A DNA stretch of 64,000 bases from Tolypeutes matacus (GCA_026826555.1 JAKSZT010054581.1:273906-337905); one strand, 5' to 3'. Counted from the first letter of the stretch, positions 43,759-56,849 are shown. Program-made: numbers and translations. The notes: a model not told the origin generated them from the letters alone.

Positions 43759-45225
43759 GTGCCAGTGGCTGCTTGGCTTCTCTCTGGCCCACATGACCTG
43801 GTTTGTTTTTAATTAAACAACAAGAACAACATAAAGAATAGAAAACAACAACAAAAAAAACAAACCAGGAAATCTATATATGAATAGATATCTGGTTTAG
43901 AAAACAAATGTGGAGTTGCTTATCCAAACACTTAGAGTTATCCGAAGATTTTGCAAAACCAGGAAAAAGTGGTCCTTTGCAATGTGAAAGGGGTAGATAG
44001 AAAGACAATGTGTTTACTGGGACTTCACTTAAAACATAAGTTAGTAAAGATAGACCCAATTTATAAGTTGCCGTGAAAATTTGTGCTTTCCTTCCTGCAC
44101 TTCTTTCAGAAATCTGGATTCAAACCAAATTTGAGAATCAGAAAGTAAAATTCATAAAATATACTTTTTTTTTTTTTTTTTGCATAGAGCAGAAAATATT
44201 GCTTATTTCTGACCATGAGTATCAGGAAACTTACAGAGAGGGAAAATAAGTGATAAAATTAAATACTAGTTATAAATAAAATTTAATTATATTATTCTCT
44301 AAATTTCTACAGATTTGTGATATTTCATATTTTTTAAAATATTGTCAATATTGTCTGTTTTGTACGTCAAAGAAAAGACTGGAATGTTTGTATATTCTGA
44401 ATTGAATCCTACCTTATAAATTACCTTTAATATTCTGGAAGAGGAACAGTCTTTGAGATTATGTATCCAATAAGACCTCCCACTTAATTAAAACCATTAA
44501 GAATTCTAGAAAGTTAAATTGTTAGGACTTAATAAAAGAAAGTCCTGGGTAGCCAGGTGTTTTTTATAATATCCACTATTACTTGCTGCACATTTTTATA
44601 TTATAAAATGTTTTAGTGATACATATTGATTTTTTAAACTGAGCAAATTTCTTTGTTGCCTTTTTATTATTAATAGAATTTAATGAAATAAAGAGTAAAA
44701 TGGATGTTTTTGTGGTTTGATTTCAAAGCATCCCAACCAAACAACAAGGACTTGTAACAGCTCCTAAAGCAATGTGCAGGTCACACACATCCTCCCTGGC
44801 CATATCAGCAATAGGACAAATCTATCCGAGCTTAGCTTGCTTGAAGTAGACATAAATTTCTTCCTAACTGCCCTAATCAATTTTCTACAAGATGAGAAAA
44901 TGATGTTCATCCTCCCCTAACTGAATAGTCACATTTTTATGTTTTTAAATATCATATAGATATATCATTTATATTTTTACTGAAAAGTTTTTAGTAAATC
45001 AAAAATTTTCTTTCAATTGCTAGTAATTTAGAATTGAGGGCATATAATATCCATTATTTTTAATAAAAATAAACATATTCATGGCATACAATATCAATAT
45101 ATACATCTCTATTTATATCTATCTATATCTGTTTCTCTATCTACCTATCTATAACATATATAAATTATGGAATTCCTTAATGGGTAATCAAACACTGATT
45201 GATGCATTCATCAACAAATGATTGG
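43759..45225. other. AT-rich DNA, no gene seen
   Basis: The first 45 bp continue the GC-rich segment of 41452-41595. An A-rich stretch follows at 43808-43865 and a 20-T run at 44167-44182. The rest is unremarkable, with a CTAT-type microsatellite near 45107-45150. Confidence 0.4.
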
Positions 45226-45841
45226 TAGTTACATTTTTAAAAATGGCACAATTCCCTTCCACTCAAACATATACACCAGTAGATAATGACACTTCTCCTC
45301 ATGTCCTTGAAAAAGGCCTCTAATTGGGATTAGATTGTAACTGCTGACTACAACAGATTTACTTGTAATTGCATATGTCATTTTACCTTATTTCCTTTCA
45401 TTTAATTGTTATCTTAACTGAGCAATTAATAATTCTTTTGTAAACTGTAACCAACTCCTTGCTCTAGGCTGACTTCTGTGGGTTCTTTATAGTCCTTTTG
45501 TTTAGCTCATTTCCATTTTTATACTTGCTATCTTGTTAATTGAGCAGTTTACAACAGTATTATAATCTGTAACCAAATGCTTTTGTCACTTTTCAAGGGT
45601 TTCTCAGGGAGTTATTTACTCCGTATTAACCCTAGCTACATCATAACCCATCAATATCTGCTAAAAACACCATCCCCACCTCCATTTGTGTAAATCCCAT
45701 AAAAGCCCTAAACTCTTAAGACTTGGGGAGACAGACCTGTCTCCACACATGGCACCTTGCAATAAACTTCTTTTAACAAAACTCAGTATCACTGAACTGG
45801 CCTCTCATGTACATCAAACTATGAACCCACTTATCTGGCAA
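45226..45841 (+). mobile_element. Solo LTR of a class I ERV
   Basis: Typical LTR 3' half on the plus strand: CATAAAAGCCCTAAAC (TATA box near 45700), GGGGAGACAGACCTGTCTCC, the poly(A) signal AATAAAC near 45762 with a T-rich tail, and an end at ...CTTATCTGGCA. No internal region follows. The 5' border and TSD are not resolved. Confidence 0.6.
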
Positions 45842-46834
45842 TAATATAAAATTTGAAATTTTGAATGAATTGTTTTTACCTGTCATACTTATTGAATTAA
45901 ATATTTAATGAAAGTATTTTTGTTCTATGTCTGTCTATTCTATTTTAAATTCATTCATCATCTGAGAACTAAATAGAGTGCATGGTTGAATTGACTTTAA
46001 GTCAGGAATAAAAAGTATTTTACCACTCCCCATTCCTGAACCTAGGTCAGCTGAGGCCGCCAGGGATCATCTTGGTTAAGTGTTCCTCAATCACCCACTC
46101 TAGACCTGACAGAAAAGTGTTAAAATCAGGGAGGGAATTTTGAACAGGTCACAAAGAATGCACAGAGAGAGGGAGAAAAGGCATTCTTACTTCAGCTTGG
46201 CATTACTGTGTTCTAAAGATTGCCCAATGCCAAAAAATTTCTATTCACTTGACTTTTGTGGAGGAAATATATATACTGGAGCAGTGTTAGGTCATTCATC
46301 TCATACCACCAGACTCCATTTCTTTTGGGATTACTATAATCTCTGAGAAGGTAACAATTTAGCCAGGGTGTTGCTCTATAATGGCCTGGATAGAATGGAA
46401 CTCCAGGCCTTTCTCATCAACTTTGGGTCCATTTTCCTCCCTTCTCACCATGCAATCTAAGTACACAACTGACTTCACAAGACTATCCTAGTTTCAAACC
46501 CACACCTCCATACACCTAATTATTTCACTCAAATGTGTTATAAATCAAGTTCATAAGACTGAAAAAGCAAAACATGCCCTGTGGAATAATGTGCAATGGA
46601 ATGAAGGAAATCTGAGTTTTGGTCATTTCCTTTACACAGCCTCACTGTTTGAAATGGGGGAAGCTACACATTAATTTGGTTCATTTTTCCCAAATGTAAA
46701 ATGAAAGTTAATGATATGCCTTCTGCTGTCATACCATCTCTGACAGCATTTAACCATCATCCACTGGGAAACTGTTGTACTCATATCATTGCACTGTCTC
46801 TGGGATATGCTGATTCTCCTTTCACTTATACTAG
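45842..46834. other. Intergenic DNA, nothing recognised
   Basis: No gene or named repeat can be supported. A 68-codon frame at 46140-46346 has no known motif. Confidence 0.45.
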
Positions 46835-47443
46835 TATTACTGGATTTAGCCTAGGTTCTTGATTATGATACAGAAATGAATTTCAGGAGCATGTTGGGTT
46901 AGTTATGCCAGTAACTTATTAAGGTGGGAAGGGAAGAAAAATGGGAGAAAATTAGAGATCGTGGGTCCCCAGTAGAGAATAAAGGGCTGAAGAGTGATAA
47001 AGAGGGCTGATTTATAGACTACAATTTCCTATTATAGATTATAAATGCCCAGGTTTTACTTTCATGTTGATCTGTGAGGGGTGGGGGTGGGGCATGGCGA
47101 GAGCAGGGCACAGAAGGCAAGAGGGAGCAAGAGAGAGGTTTGACCTTTGCGCTTGCTTTTTAAACTATTAATTATTCCACCCCTTTGCTAAAGGCATGGC
47201 AGGAGATCCAGCTGTTTGTTGTTTTGCTTAATTACCCTCCCCATCAATCCCCCAGGAGGGCCTAATTATAAGGCCCCTGGAGAATATCCAGGCCTTCTCC
47301 TGGCATCTGGAGGAAACCTCATTCTGAATGGCAGAAATCTCATGAGGGTCTTCCAGCAGCCATCTTGGGTGTATTGATATCCACAGGGACTTCTTGCCAG
47401 CTTTCAGATCTGTCTATTGATTCCCTATATGAAGCCTGCTTCA
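46835..47443 (-). repeat. 3' LTR of the deleted class I ERV
   Basis: It aligns to 49520-50103 across its length (for example TTATTAAGGT, GAGGGCTGATTTATAGACTA, CAGAAATCTCATGAGGGTCT). The right end GCTTCA gives TGAAGC on the minus strand next to the purine tract. Confidence 0.82.
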
Positions 47444-48059
47444 TTTCCCCCTCAGACAGTTTATACCTTTATTCTTAAAGGGGTGCTGAAGGGTGATGGT
47501 CATTCTTCTGTAATTACTCTCTGCTGGTTAGGGGCAGTAGGATGTGCCTGACAAGGTGTAAAACCCTCTGTCTATTCTATCTCAGTTGGAGGAAGACAAA
47601 TCTGGCATCCTGGGTGAAGCTGGATGAAGTCTCCAGATGGATAACAAGATGTTGATTCTGGAAGAAATAAACTTGATTAGAATCTTGAGGATATCTGATC
47701 TCACTAAGAGGATACTGGACCACAAAAGTAGAAAAGGCCAGGTGACTACAAAGGCTGCATTTTCCCCAAATTGGTGGGAAACAGTATTCTTTCAGTTACA
47801 TTATGCTGTTGGTTAATTCTAGAGAGAAGAGGCATTGCCCTTTTTATTAAAACTCTTTATTTAAAAGAGACAAGGCTTTTAAAGGGATGTCTAGTTTGCC
47901 TTCCCCCTAATAGTAGGTGCCTGGGCTAGAGTTAGAGGGAACAGTTGGCTTTGACATAGACACTACTTAGCTTTGTCTCTTGAAGAGGTATTTCAGACCA
48001 TCCAATGACTGGCACTCACTCTTATGACCCATCAGGTGCTTCTGGTGAGTCGGTACTTC

Positions 48060-48245
48060 CTTGGGCAGGTGGCTTCATTCAGGATTAGTGTACCAAACTG
48101 GGAATTCCTTGAACTCTAATAGCTGTGGGAGTGATCAGAACTACAATGTAAAGTTCATTCCATTTTGGCTCTAATTGAGAGAGAGGCTTGTTTTCTTACC
48201 AGGTTTTGAGGATAGGTTGTCCATGGACCATCTCAAAGGGGCTAA
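48060..48245 (-). pseudogene. Integrase C-terminal remnant
   Basis: The minus strand reads SPFEMVHGQPILK..., then YIVVLITPTAIRVQGIPSLVH, with stops between. The wording SPFE(M/I)xxG and PTAxxVxGIPxxxH is the C-terminal end of class I ERV integrases. The remainder of pol is deleted upstream. Confidence 0.75.
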
Positions 48246-48478
48246 GCTGAAGTGTGTCTTAGGCACCTCATTTGCTTTTTCCCTTCTGGTGGGAAATGCT
48301 TAGCCCTGGCAGGATGGCAAGTGGGTTTGCCAGTCCTCCCCAGGGTATGAGTTGGACAGGTTCTGGAAAAAGGGCAAAAAGCTTCTTCCTATTCTTACAG
48401 AGGTCTTTAAAAGCATTCTGGCCTGATGAGTTTACTGTTTGGTAGTTTTCCAGTTAGACCAGTCATCAAAAGGCCATT

Positions 48479-48767
48479 TTATATCATCATATAACATGCA
48501 GAACTGTGTGGGAGAGAGTGTGGTCTACAGTGTGAACTATGGTCCATGCTTAATGGCAAAGTCCCATGATGTGTTTATCAATTGCAATCAATGTGCCAAA
48601 CTAATGAAGGATGTTTATGTGGGAGATTGTGGGAGGTGTGGGAGGTGGGGTGTATGGGAATCCCTGTAATTTTTGTGTAACATTTATGTAATCTAAGTAT
48701 CTTTTTTAAAAAATTTAAATTTAAATTAAAAATAAATAAGTAAAAGTTTTTAATTAAAAACAAAACA
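48479..48767 (+). mobile_element. Family R, 5'-truncated copy with 11-bp TSD
   Basis: AAAAGGCCATT occurs at 48468-48478 and 48768-48778. The insert carries GTGTGGGAGAGAGTGTGGTC, GGGAATCCCTGTAATTT and TTATGTAATCTAAG and ends in an A-rich tail, colinear with 43432-43670 of the long copy. It sits inside the class I ERV, on the opposite strand, so it is younger than that ERV. Confidence 0.85.
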
Positions 48768-49519
48768 AAAAGGCCATTAAGTGATTAGAGATCAATTGTT
48801 CTAGTTAACAGGCCTTGGAGCCCTGAGGCAATAACTTCCTCCCTAGCAAATGCATTTTCAGTTTTAAAATTTTCAAGACATTCCAAATCATTTTAACACA
48901 AACCTGTAATGAGAATTTCAGTAGTAGGAAGCAGGAAGGTAAAACATGGGTAAAGGTTAAGAGTGAGAGGAGCACTGGTCTGTGACCCACCCAGAGAAGG
49001 GAACTCCCACCCATCCATCTTGGCCCTGCTTGCTGCACCTTGCCACCCCATCCCAGACCAGGTAGTGGGATGTGGTCAATAGGAAGATGGATCTGCAAAG
49101 GCATGGACCCATGGAGAGGGCAAGCCCCTGACTGAATAATTGCCCTGCTGCTGTCTCCAAGGGGAGAGGGTGGTAGAAGGCAATGGACTGAAGGCAAAGC
49201 CACCTGGCTGCTAAAAGGGCTTTAAAAAGGAGCTTTGTAGCCCCCAGTGCTTGGCTGAGGGACCTCTGTCTTGGCAGGGCCCTGCTTTGAGTCCCTGCTC
49301 TGTGCCCCAGCCCTCTCAGCCAGGGTCAGTTCTCACAAGCCTGGATACATGGCAAGGACCAGAGAGTTCCTGCTCCCTGGCCTCTTCTCTCCCAAGACTA
49401 CATCCCACAGGGGCTCATAGGCAAATCTATTTAAAATAGATAAGCAAAAGAAGGCATTAAACAGGGTCTAGGCCATAGTTTCACTCGCCAATAACTTCCT
49501 GGTTGGCACTCACCAAATA

Positions 49520-50103
49520 TGTTACCGGATTTTGTCTATGTTCTTGACTTATGCTGAATGAATTTCAAGAGCATGTCAAATTAGTTAGGTCAGTAATTTA
49601 TTAAGGTACGGAGGGAAGAAAAATGGGAGAAAATAACAGGTCATGGGTCCCTGGTAGAGAATAAGGGGCTGAAGAGTGATAAAGAGGGCTGGTTTATAGA
49701 CTATAATTTCCTATTATAGATTATAAATGCCCAGGTTTTACTTGTATGCTGTTCCATGCTGGGGGGGGGGCATGGCAAAAGCAGGGCACAGAAGCCAAGA
49801 GTAACTTGAGAGAGTTAGACCTTCATGCTTGCTTTTTATACCAGTAATTATTCCACCCCTTTGCTAATGGCATGGAAGGAGTTCCAGGTGTTTGCTGTTT
49901 TGACTGATTACCCCATCCATCAGTCCCCAGGAGGGTCCAATTATAAGGTCCCTGGAAAATATCCAGTCCTTCTCCTGGCTTCTACAAGAAACCTCAAACT
50001 GAATAGCAGAAATCTCATGAGGGTCTTCCAGCAGCCATCTTGGAGGTATCGATGTCCACATGCACTTCTTGCCAGGTTCCAGATCAATCTATTGATTCCC
50101 TAT
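49520..50103 (-). repeat. 5' LTR of the deleted class I ERV, truncated
   Basis: It begins TGTTACCGG on the plus strand. Its outer ~17 bp are lost where L1 sequence begins after ATTGATTCCCTA. Just inside, the minus strand reads TTTGGTGAGTGCCAACC, a possible primer site whose tRNA I cannot identify. It contains a run of ten G near 49759. Confidence 0.8.
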
Positions 50104-52875
50104 TTTACTAGCCAACTTCATTGGGATTGCATAGAATCTGTAAATCAGTTTGGTTGGAATTGACATCTTAATGATATTTAGTCTTCAAATCCATTAACAT
50201 GGAATGTCCTTTGATTTAAGTCTTTTTGGTTTCTTTAAGCAATATTTTGTTGTTTTCTGAATAAAGGTCATTTATGTCCTTGGTTTACTTTATTCCAAAA
50301 TATTTGATTCTTTTAGTTGCTATTTTAAATGGAATTTTTTCAGACTTTTTTCTCAGCTTGCACATCAATAGATATAGAAACATTATTGATTTTTACATAT
50401 AAAGCTTGTATCTTGCCATATTGATGAAATTTTCTATTAGTTCTAGTAACTTTGTTATGGATTTTCAGGAGAGTCTAGATATAGAATTGTATCATCAGTG
50501 AATAGTGAAAGTTTTATGTCTTCCTTTCCTATTTGGGTGTCTTTTATTTCTATGTCTAGCCTAATTGCTCTAGTAGAAACTCTAGCACAATACTGAATAA
50601 CAATGCTGACAGTGGGCATCTTTGTCCTGTTCTTGATTTCAGTGGGAAAGCTTTCAATCATTCATCATTGATTACAATGCTAGCTGTAATTTTTCCATAT
50701 ATGTGTTTTACTATATTGAGAAAGCTTCCTTCTATTTCTATCTTTTGGAGTGTTTTTATGAAGAAAATGTGCTGTATTTTGTCAAATGTCTTTTCTGCAT
50801 CAATCGAGAGGATCATGTGATTTTTATCCTTCAATATATTAATTTGGTTTATTACACTAATTGACTTCCTTGTGTTGAACAACCCATACAACATAGGATC
50901 AAACCCACTTGATCGTGGTGTATAATTCTTTTAATGTGCTTTTGGATTCTGCTTACATGTATTTTGTTGAGGATCTTGCATCTATATTCATTAGAGATAT
51001 TGATCTGTAATTTTCTATTTTCATACTATCTTTATATGGTTTTGTTATGAGAGTGATTTTGGCTTTATAGAATGAGCTTGGTAATATTCTATCCTGTTCA
51101 ATTTTTTGGAAGAGCTTGAGCAGGATTGATATTAAACTGTCTTTTTATGATTGGTAGAGTTATCCTGTGAAGGCATCTGACCATGGGCTTTTCATATTTG
51201 GGAGGTTTTTGATGAGTGCTTCAATCTCTTCACTTGTGATTGGTTTTTGAGGTCTTCTCTTTCTTCTAAGGTCAGTGTAGGGTGCTCATGTGCTTCCAGG
51301 AATTTGTCCAACACATCTACATTGTCTAGTTTTTTGTCATACAGTTGTTCATAGTATACTCATAACGTCTTTTATTCTGCAGCCTCAGTGGTAATGTCCC
51401 CCCTCTCATTTTTCATTTTATTTGCATCTTCTCTGTCTCTTTCTCTTTTTTTGTTAGTTTAGCTAAGGGTTTGTTGACTTTTTTGGTCTTCTCAAAAAAC
51501 AATCTTTTTGTTTTGTTGATTTTTTAAAATTGTTTACTTTGTTCTCAATTTCATTTCTTTCTGCTCTGATCTTTACTATTTCTTTCCTTAGGCTTGGTTT
51601 GGGAGTAATTTGCTGATCTTTTTCAACTACCTCCAGATGTGCAGTTACATCTTCAATTTTCATTCTTTCTTCTTTTAAAATGTAAACATTGAGGGCTATA
51701 AATTTATTTCTCAGCACTGCCTTTGTGGTTTCCCATAGGTTTTGATATGTTGTGTTCTTATTTTCATTTGTCTCATGATATTTGCTGAATTCTTTTTGTA
51801 ATTTCTTCTTTGACCCACTGATTAAAAGTGCATTGTTGAATCTCCATATATTTATGGATTTTACCTTTTTCTTCCATTGTTGATTTCCAGCTCCATTCTG
51901 TTATGATCAGAGAAAGTGTTTTGTATAATTTCATTAAAAAAAAAAAATGTCTGAGCCCTAACGTGTTCCTGGTGAAGTATCATGAGCATTTGAAAAAAAA
52001 AAGTGTATATCCTGCACTTTTGGGGTGCAATGCTCTATAGATGTCTTTTAGGTCAAGTATATTTATTGCATTATTCAGGTTTTCTGTTTATTTATTCTCT
52101 GTCCAGATCTTCTTTCCAATACTGAGAATGGTGCATTGAAGACTCCAAATATTTTTGTAGAGACAACTATTTATCTCTTCATTTTTTTTTCTTTAATTTT
52201 CTTTTCTTTTTTCATCAGTATGTGCCTCAGGTAGCTTGGGACACTCATGTTAGGTGCATAAATATTTAGTATAGTATTTCTTCTTGGTGAATTGCCCCTT
52301 TTATTAATATGTAATGACCTTGCTCATCCCTTATAATATTTTTGCACTGAAAATCTATTTTCTCCAACATTAGTATTCTATTTCAGCTCTTTTTTTGGTT
52401 GGTATTTGCATGGAATATCTTTTTCCAACCTTTCACTACTTACTTCATTGTATCCTTATGCCTGAGATGGGTCTCTTGTAGACAACCTATAGATTGCCGA
52501 TATTTTTTAAATTTGTTCTATCATTCAATTTCTTTTGATTGGGGAGTTCAAGCCATTAACAATCAATATTATTACTGAAAAGGCATTACTACTTCATCTA
52601 TTTTGACCTTAGGCTTTCTTTCACCATATCATGCTACTGTCTATCTTTTTACCCTTTAATTTACCATTTCTAATAATTTTCATTTCTACACTCTTCTCCA
52701 AGTCTCTCACCTTTGTTATTTTTCCTTTCAAGCTGCAACACTCCCTTTAGTATCTCTTAAAATTCTGGTCTTTTGCTTACATACTGTAACCATTTTTATT
52801 TGTCTTGAAGACTTTGAATCCACCCTTATTTTGGAAGGACAGTTTTGCTGGATAAAGAATTCTTGATCATTTTAT
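50104..52875 (-). mobile_element. L1 fragment (ORF2 and end of ORF1), truncated at both ends
   Basis: Corresponds to about 14790-17840 of the L1 at 12530. The reverse transcriptase segment (50894-50455) keeps LSIDAEKTFDKIQ and LFTDDTILYLDSPENP, the catalytic DD region. 51717-51463 holds the Lys/Glu-rich linker between endonuclease and RT. The endonuclease region is present further right but badly broken. No 3'UTR or 5'UTR is present. The left border is the truncated LTR at 50103. Confidence 0.85.
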
Positions 52876-53852
52876 ATTTCTCAGGATTTTTTGATATGGT
52901 ATTTTCAAAGTTTTCTTAGACATAATCCAGAAATCATTAACCATAAATTCAAGAAGCAAAAAATTATAAAATGGACTTTATGAACAAGATTATTATTCAT
53001 ACACACCTCTAAGAGAATGAATATCCCAAGATAGAGGTGGAGAAAATATTGACAGTATTTACCCTTTTAAAAATCCTGGAATCCACTTATATCAAAAGAA
53101 ATATATATCCTTTTTAATTGCAATTTTTCTTTGTATGCAATATGAAAATACACACTGTTAAAAGGAAATAATACTATGACTTTAACCTGTAGCACACTGG
53201 GAAAGTTAGGAATAACCATCTTATGTAATTTTATAACACTACTCAATCTTAAATGACTGGTCATTTACAATCATGATATATCTAAAGGCACAAAGACCAT
53301 TTAAACATTGATTTATTTATATAAAATTAGTATATGAAAATCCTATTCTTCATGCAAAGATGCAGACAGTGCTCTGGATACAGCAATCTATCAATTTAAA
53401 AAATTAGTTTTTTTCCTTGTTCTCCACTGCCTATGAATGCAAGGTTTAGCTTTCTCTCCTGGTCTGTCAGTGACACCATGTGCCAATCAGCATGGCAGAC
53501 ACATCTGGTAACTCAAGTGCATCATACCCCTTGATCAATAAAAATCAGAGCTGAAGAACTGGAACTGATTGGGTACTTTAGTGAATTTTAAGTTGCATGA
53601 ATTTCAGGGACTTTAAATTAGCTGGCTTTTATTATTTATAACTACTTGGTATGCAGTATCAAATTGGATGGAGGAAAACATACAATTAAAGAGATAAAAG
53701 GAGAGAAAATCTATGTGCCCTCACAGGTGGTTTGATATGTATTACTCAGAAGGACCTCAGGTCCTAACTGGTTAGTACTAGGAAGGGATACAATTAATTG
53801 TTAAATTGCAAGGATGAAATTATGAGAACAGAGTAAGTCAAAACTGAAGGAA
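52876..53852. other. Intergenic DNA, nothing recognised
   Basis: There is no supported gene between the two L1 elements, only ordinary AT-rich sequence. Confidence 0.4.
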
Positions 53853-54118
53853 GGAGGAAGCAAGATGGCATCAGTTTAGAAGGGCACTTTCTGACTAGCT
53901 CTCTGAGGATGGCCAATTGTGGGCAGGGTCCTGCCCGGGGGTCTGTGCTGTGGGCACACTGAGTGAGAGGCTTGGGACATCTATCTGCAGGCAGATCAAC
54001 GGCATGGATTGATCGGTAGAGATTCATGAGTTTTAAGCCTGCCTGTGGTGGTTAACACAGACAACTGAGACCCACCCTCAGGGAAAAAGCCTGGTTTGAA
54101 CCACAACTCCCACCTGGC

Positions 54119-54545
54119 AACCTGGTGAGAGGGAGTATTCTCTGAGAATGGGAAGGTTCTGACAGAAGGTGGAGAGGGGTTTCCTTTCTGTGGATTTGGC
54201 TGCCTGGAACCCCTTGCAGCTTGGGTGAACAAAATAGCTGGATTGAATCAACACCAGGCAGAGAGGAGGGGTAAATCTGCTAAGGAAGTTGATTTACCTA
54301 GCTGCTCAGGGATACCCCCTAAACCCCACCAACCTGGTGAGAGGGAGCATTCTCTGAGAGAGGGAGGGTTCTAACAGAAGGTGGAGAGGGATTTTCCTTC
54401 TGTGGATTTGGCTGCCTGGACCCCCTTATAGCTTTGGGGAGCGGATAAGCCAGCCTGAAGCAGCTCCAGACTGAGGGGAGAGGTGAATCTACTGAGGAAG
54501 CCTGATTTACCCAGCAGCCTAGTGACACTGAGGTTTGGCTCCAGA
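54119..54545 (+). promoter_or_regulatory. Two ~212-bp tandem units in the L1 5'UTR
   Basis: AACCTGGTGAGAGGGAG begins units at 54119 and 54331. Both run through TTCTCTGAGA, ACAGAAGGTGGAGAGGG, GTGGATTTGGCTGCCTGGA and a GATTTACC block. The unit type is unrelated to the ~110-bp monomers of the other L1, so these are two different promoter types. Confidence 0.75.
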
Positions 54546-55710
54546 GTGGGTGGAGTCAGCCAATTTTATCATTCTGCACTGACAAGCATCAGAGCTTCAG
54601 CTTCCCTGGGGAGGCCAGGAAGTGGGAAGTGCTTGATTAGTTTCCACGAGCCTAGTTAGGGTCCCCTCAGTGAAGGGGGTAGTCTAGAAGAGGACTTCCT
54701 TTGGGCCCCTTATTTCACAAAAAAAAAGAAGACAGTCACTTTAAAATGAATTCTTTTTAATTTAGTTTAATAGCTAAAACCTGCCTCAAAACCTGCAGCT
54801 AGAACATTGCAAGGAAATTGATTGATAAGCACAAGCAGGCTGAGAGGTTTCACAAGGACCCTAGAAGGAAAAATGTTCCTCCTTAGCATTGTTTGACTGC
54901 TTGCCTGTGTGGTTGTTTGTATTTTATCTGTTTATTTGTTGTCTCTTGCTTTTCTTTCCTTTTTCCTCTCCCCTTTTTTTTTAAATTAGGTGCTGCTAGA
55001 TTGTCTCTTCTTTGATGTGCTTCTTCACTGATTTCCCATTTTCTGTCTATACTGATTTTGTACCCCAAGCTATATCTTCCCCTTCCTTCATCTTTCTCCC
55101 TTCTGCTTTCTGTTGTAGTTCTTACACACCACATTTTTTCATTATCCCACAACTTAAGGGTATCAATTTCTATTCTATCTATTCTGTTTTCTTCTCTTTA
55201 ATATTAACTTCTTACTTTCAGCCCTTTCTTCACTCTTTCTCTCCCTCCTCATCATTCTAACCTTCTAAATCCTTATAGGTCTATTCCTCTATTTGGTTTC
55301 CCAGTCCATTGTAGGTACTCCACTTTTTTTCCTATTACTCTGCACTGGCTACATGAGTTAAACATTCATTTCATGAAGACTTATTGTTAAAAGTTAGAAG
55401 AGGGGCTGAATATTACTATTATTCTTCTTCCTTTCTCACATCTTTTGATTCCTCTGACCCTAATCTTTTGCCTCCAAGGTAACATAGAAAGAAGCATGGA
55501 AATAAAATAAGAAGAAAAAGTGACAAAGAGAAAAATTAACACACAGAACCACAGGCTAAATAAAATTTTAGAGCAGAGAGAGAAGCTAATCAACTGAATA
55601 AACCCATCAAGATAAAATGATGACAAGAGGGCAAGAAAAAAATTACAAACCAAACTGAGAAACAGAAAGACATGGACTAGTCCAATGAACAACCTAAAAA
55701 CCAGGAAGAG

Positions 55711-56460
55711 ATGCAGAACACCAAAAAACTAATCAAAGCTTTCCAAACAAATATCGTGGAACAAATTAATGAAGTGAAGGAAGAGATTAAGGATATAAAC
55801 AAGACACTGGGAGAACATACTGAAGAAATTGTAAACATACCCCAAAAGATAACGGATATGATGGTGATCAATGGCACAATCCAAGAAATCAAAAAGACAC
55901 TGGATTCACATAACAGCAGATTTGAACAGGCAGAAGAAAGAATTAGTGATGTGGAAGACAATACCTCTGAAATCAAAAAGCAAGTAGAACAGATAGACAA
56001 AAAGATAGAAAAAATCCAGCAGGGACTCAGGGAATTAACTGACAACACAAAACACACAAACATATGCATTATGGGCATCCCAGAAGAAGAGAAGGGAAAG
56101 GGAACAGAAGGAGTGTTGAAGGAAATAATGGCTGAAAACTCCCCAACACTATTGAGAGAGAAGGATATGCAGATCCAGGAAGCACAGTGCACCCCAAACA
56201 GGATAAATCCCAACAAGACAACTCCAACACATAGTTGTCAAAATGTCCAATGCTCAAGACAAAGAGAAAATACTCAAGGCAGCAACAGAAAAGAGAATGA
56301 TCACATACAAGGGAAGCACAAAAAGTTTAAGTGCTGATTTCTCATCTGAAACCATGGAGGCAAGAAGGCAGTGGTATAACATAGTCAAAGTACTAAAAGA
56401 AAAAACTTCCAGCCACGAATTCTCTATCCAGAAAAACTGGCATTGAAAAACGATGGAGAG
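55711..56460 (+). pseudogene. L1 ORF1 remnant
   Basis: From 55711 a 208-codon frame encodes a Glu/Lys-rich coiled coil (residues ~1-115, ...ERISDVEDNTSEIKKQVEQI...) and the RRM start NICIMGIPEEEKGKG. A frameshift near 56230 moves the C-terminal domain to the next frame. There KMSNAQDKEKILKAA-type wording and LSADFSSETMEARRQW (56243-56446) are the RNA-binding C-terminal domain. Total length is normal for ORF1p. The first codons may lie slightly upstream of 55711. Confidence 0.88.
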
Positions 56461-56514
56461 TTCAAAATATTCACAGATAAACAGAAATTGAGAGCATGTC
56501 AATAAGAAACCTCC

Positions 56515-56696
56515 AGGGAAGCGGCTGTGGCTCAATCAGTAGGGCTCCCGTTTACCATATGGGAGGCCCCGGGTTCAGTTCCCGGGGCCTCCTGGTGAAG
56601 GCAAGCCCGCCCGCACGGTGTGGTTAGCTGACCCAGAAGAGCACAAGCAGCAAGGGGGGGATAAATGAATAAATAAATAAAATCTTTAAAAAAAAA
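56515..56696 (+). mobile_element. DAS-type SINE with 14-bp TSD
   Basis: Near-consensus copy: GAAGCGGCTGTGGCTCAATC, CCGTTTACCATATGGGAGG, B-box-like GGGTTCAGTTCC, GTGAAGGCAAGCCCGCCC, AGCACAAGCAGCAAGG and a (TAAA)n tail. AATAAGAAACCTCC flanks it perfectly (56501-56514 and 56697-56710). It is nested in the L1 between ORF1 and ORF2. Confidence 0.97.
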
Positions 56697-56849
56697 AATA
56701 AGAAACCTCCATTACAAGAAATACTAAAGGAAGTTCTACTAGTTGAAAGGAAAAAACAAGGGAGTTGGAGGAGAGTTTAAAAGCAACTAAAAAGACAAAA
56801 ACAGAAACAAAACAACATATGGCTGATGTAAGAAATTTGTTGTGAGTAA

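Larger units (their letters stand above)
46835..50103 (-). mobile_element. Internally deleted class I ERV with both LTRs
   Basis: Two related ~600-bp LTRs flank 2.1 kb. On the minus strand a purine tract GAGGGGGAAA lies directly before the 3' LTR's TGAAGCAGG. The interior has a non-coding leader, then a remnant of integrase C-terminus, then unreadable sequence where env would be. Gag, protease and RT are missing. The outer end of the 5' LTR is cut off at about 50103 by the L1 fragment. A family R copy sits inside (48479-48767). Confidence 0.8.

Noticed and set aside
48805..49203. 132-codon minus-strand frame in the deleted ERV as gag
   Set aside because: It has no matrix, capsid or zinc-knuckle wording; it is treated as non-coding leader.
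49759..49768. G10 run as a G-quadruplex or polypurine tract
   Set aside because: It is an expanded homopolymer inside an LTR; the partner LTR has a mixed G/T sequence there and the real polypurine tract is next to the 3' LTR.
55387..56216. Minus-strand frames of 101 and 179 codons
   Set aside because: They are antisense to L1 ORF1 and its 5' flank.
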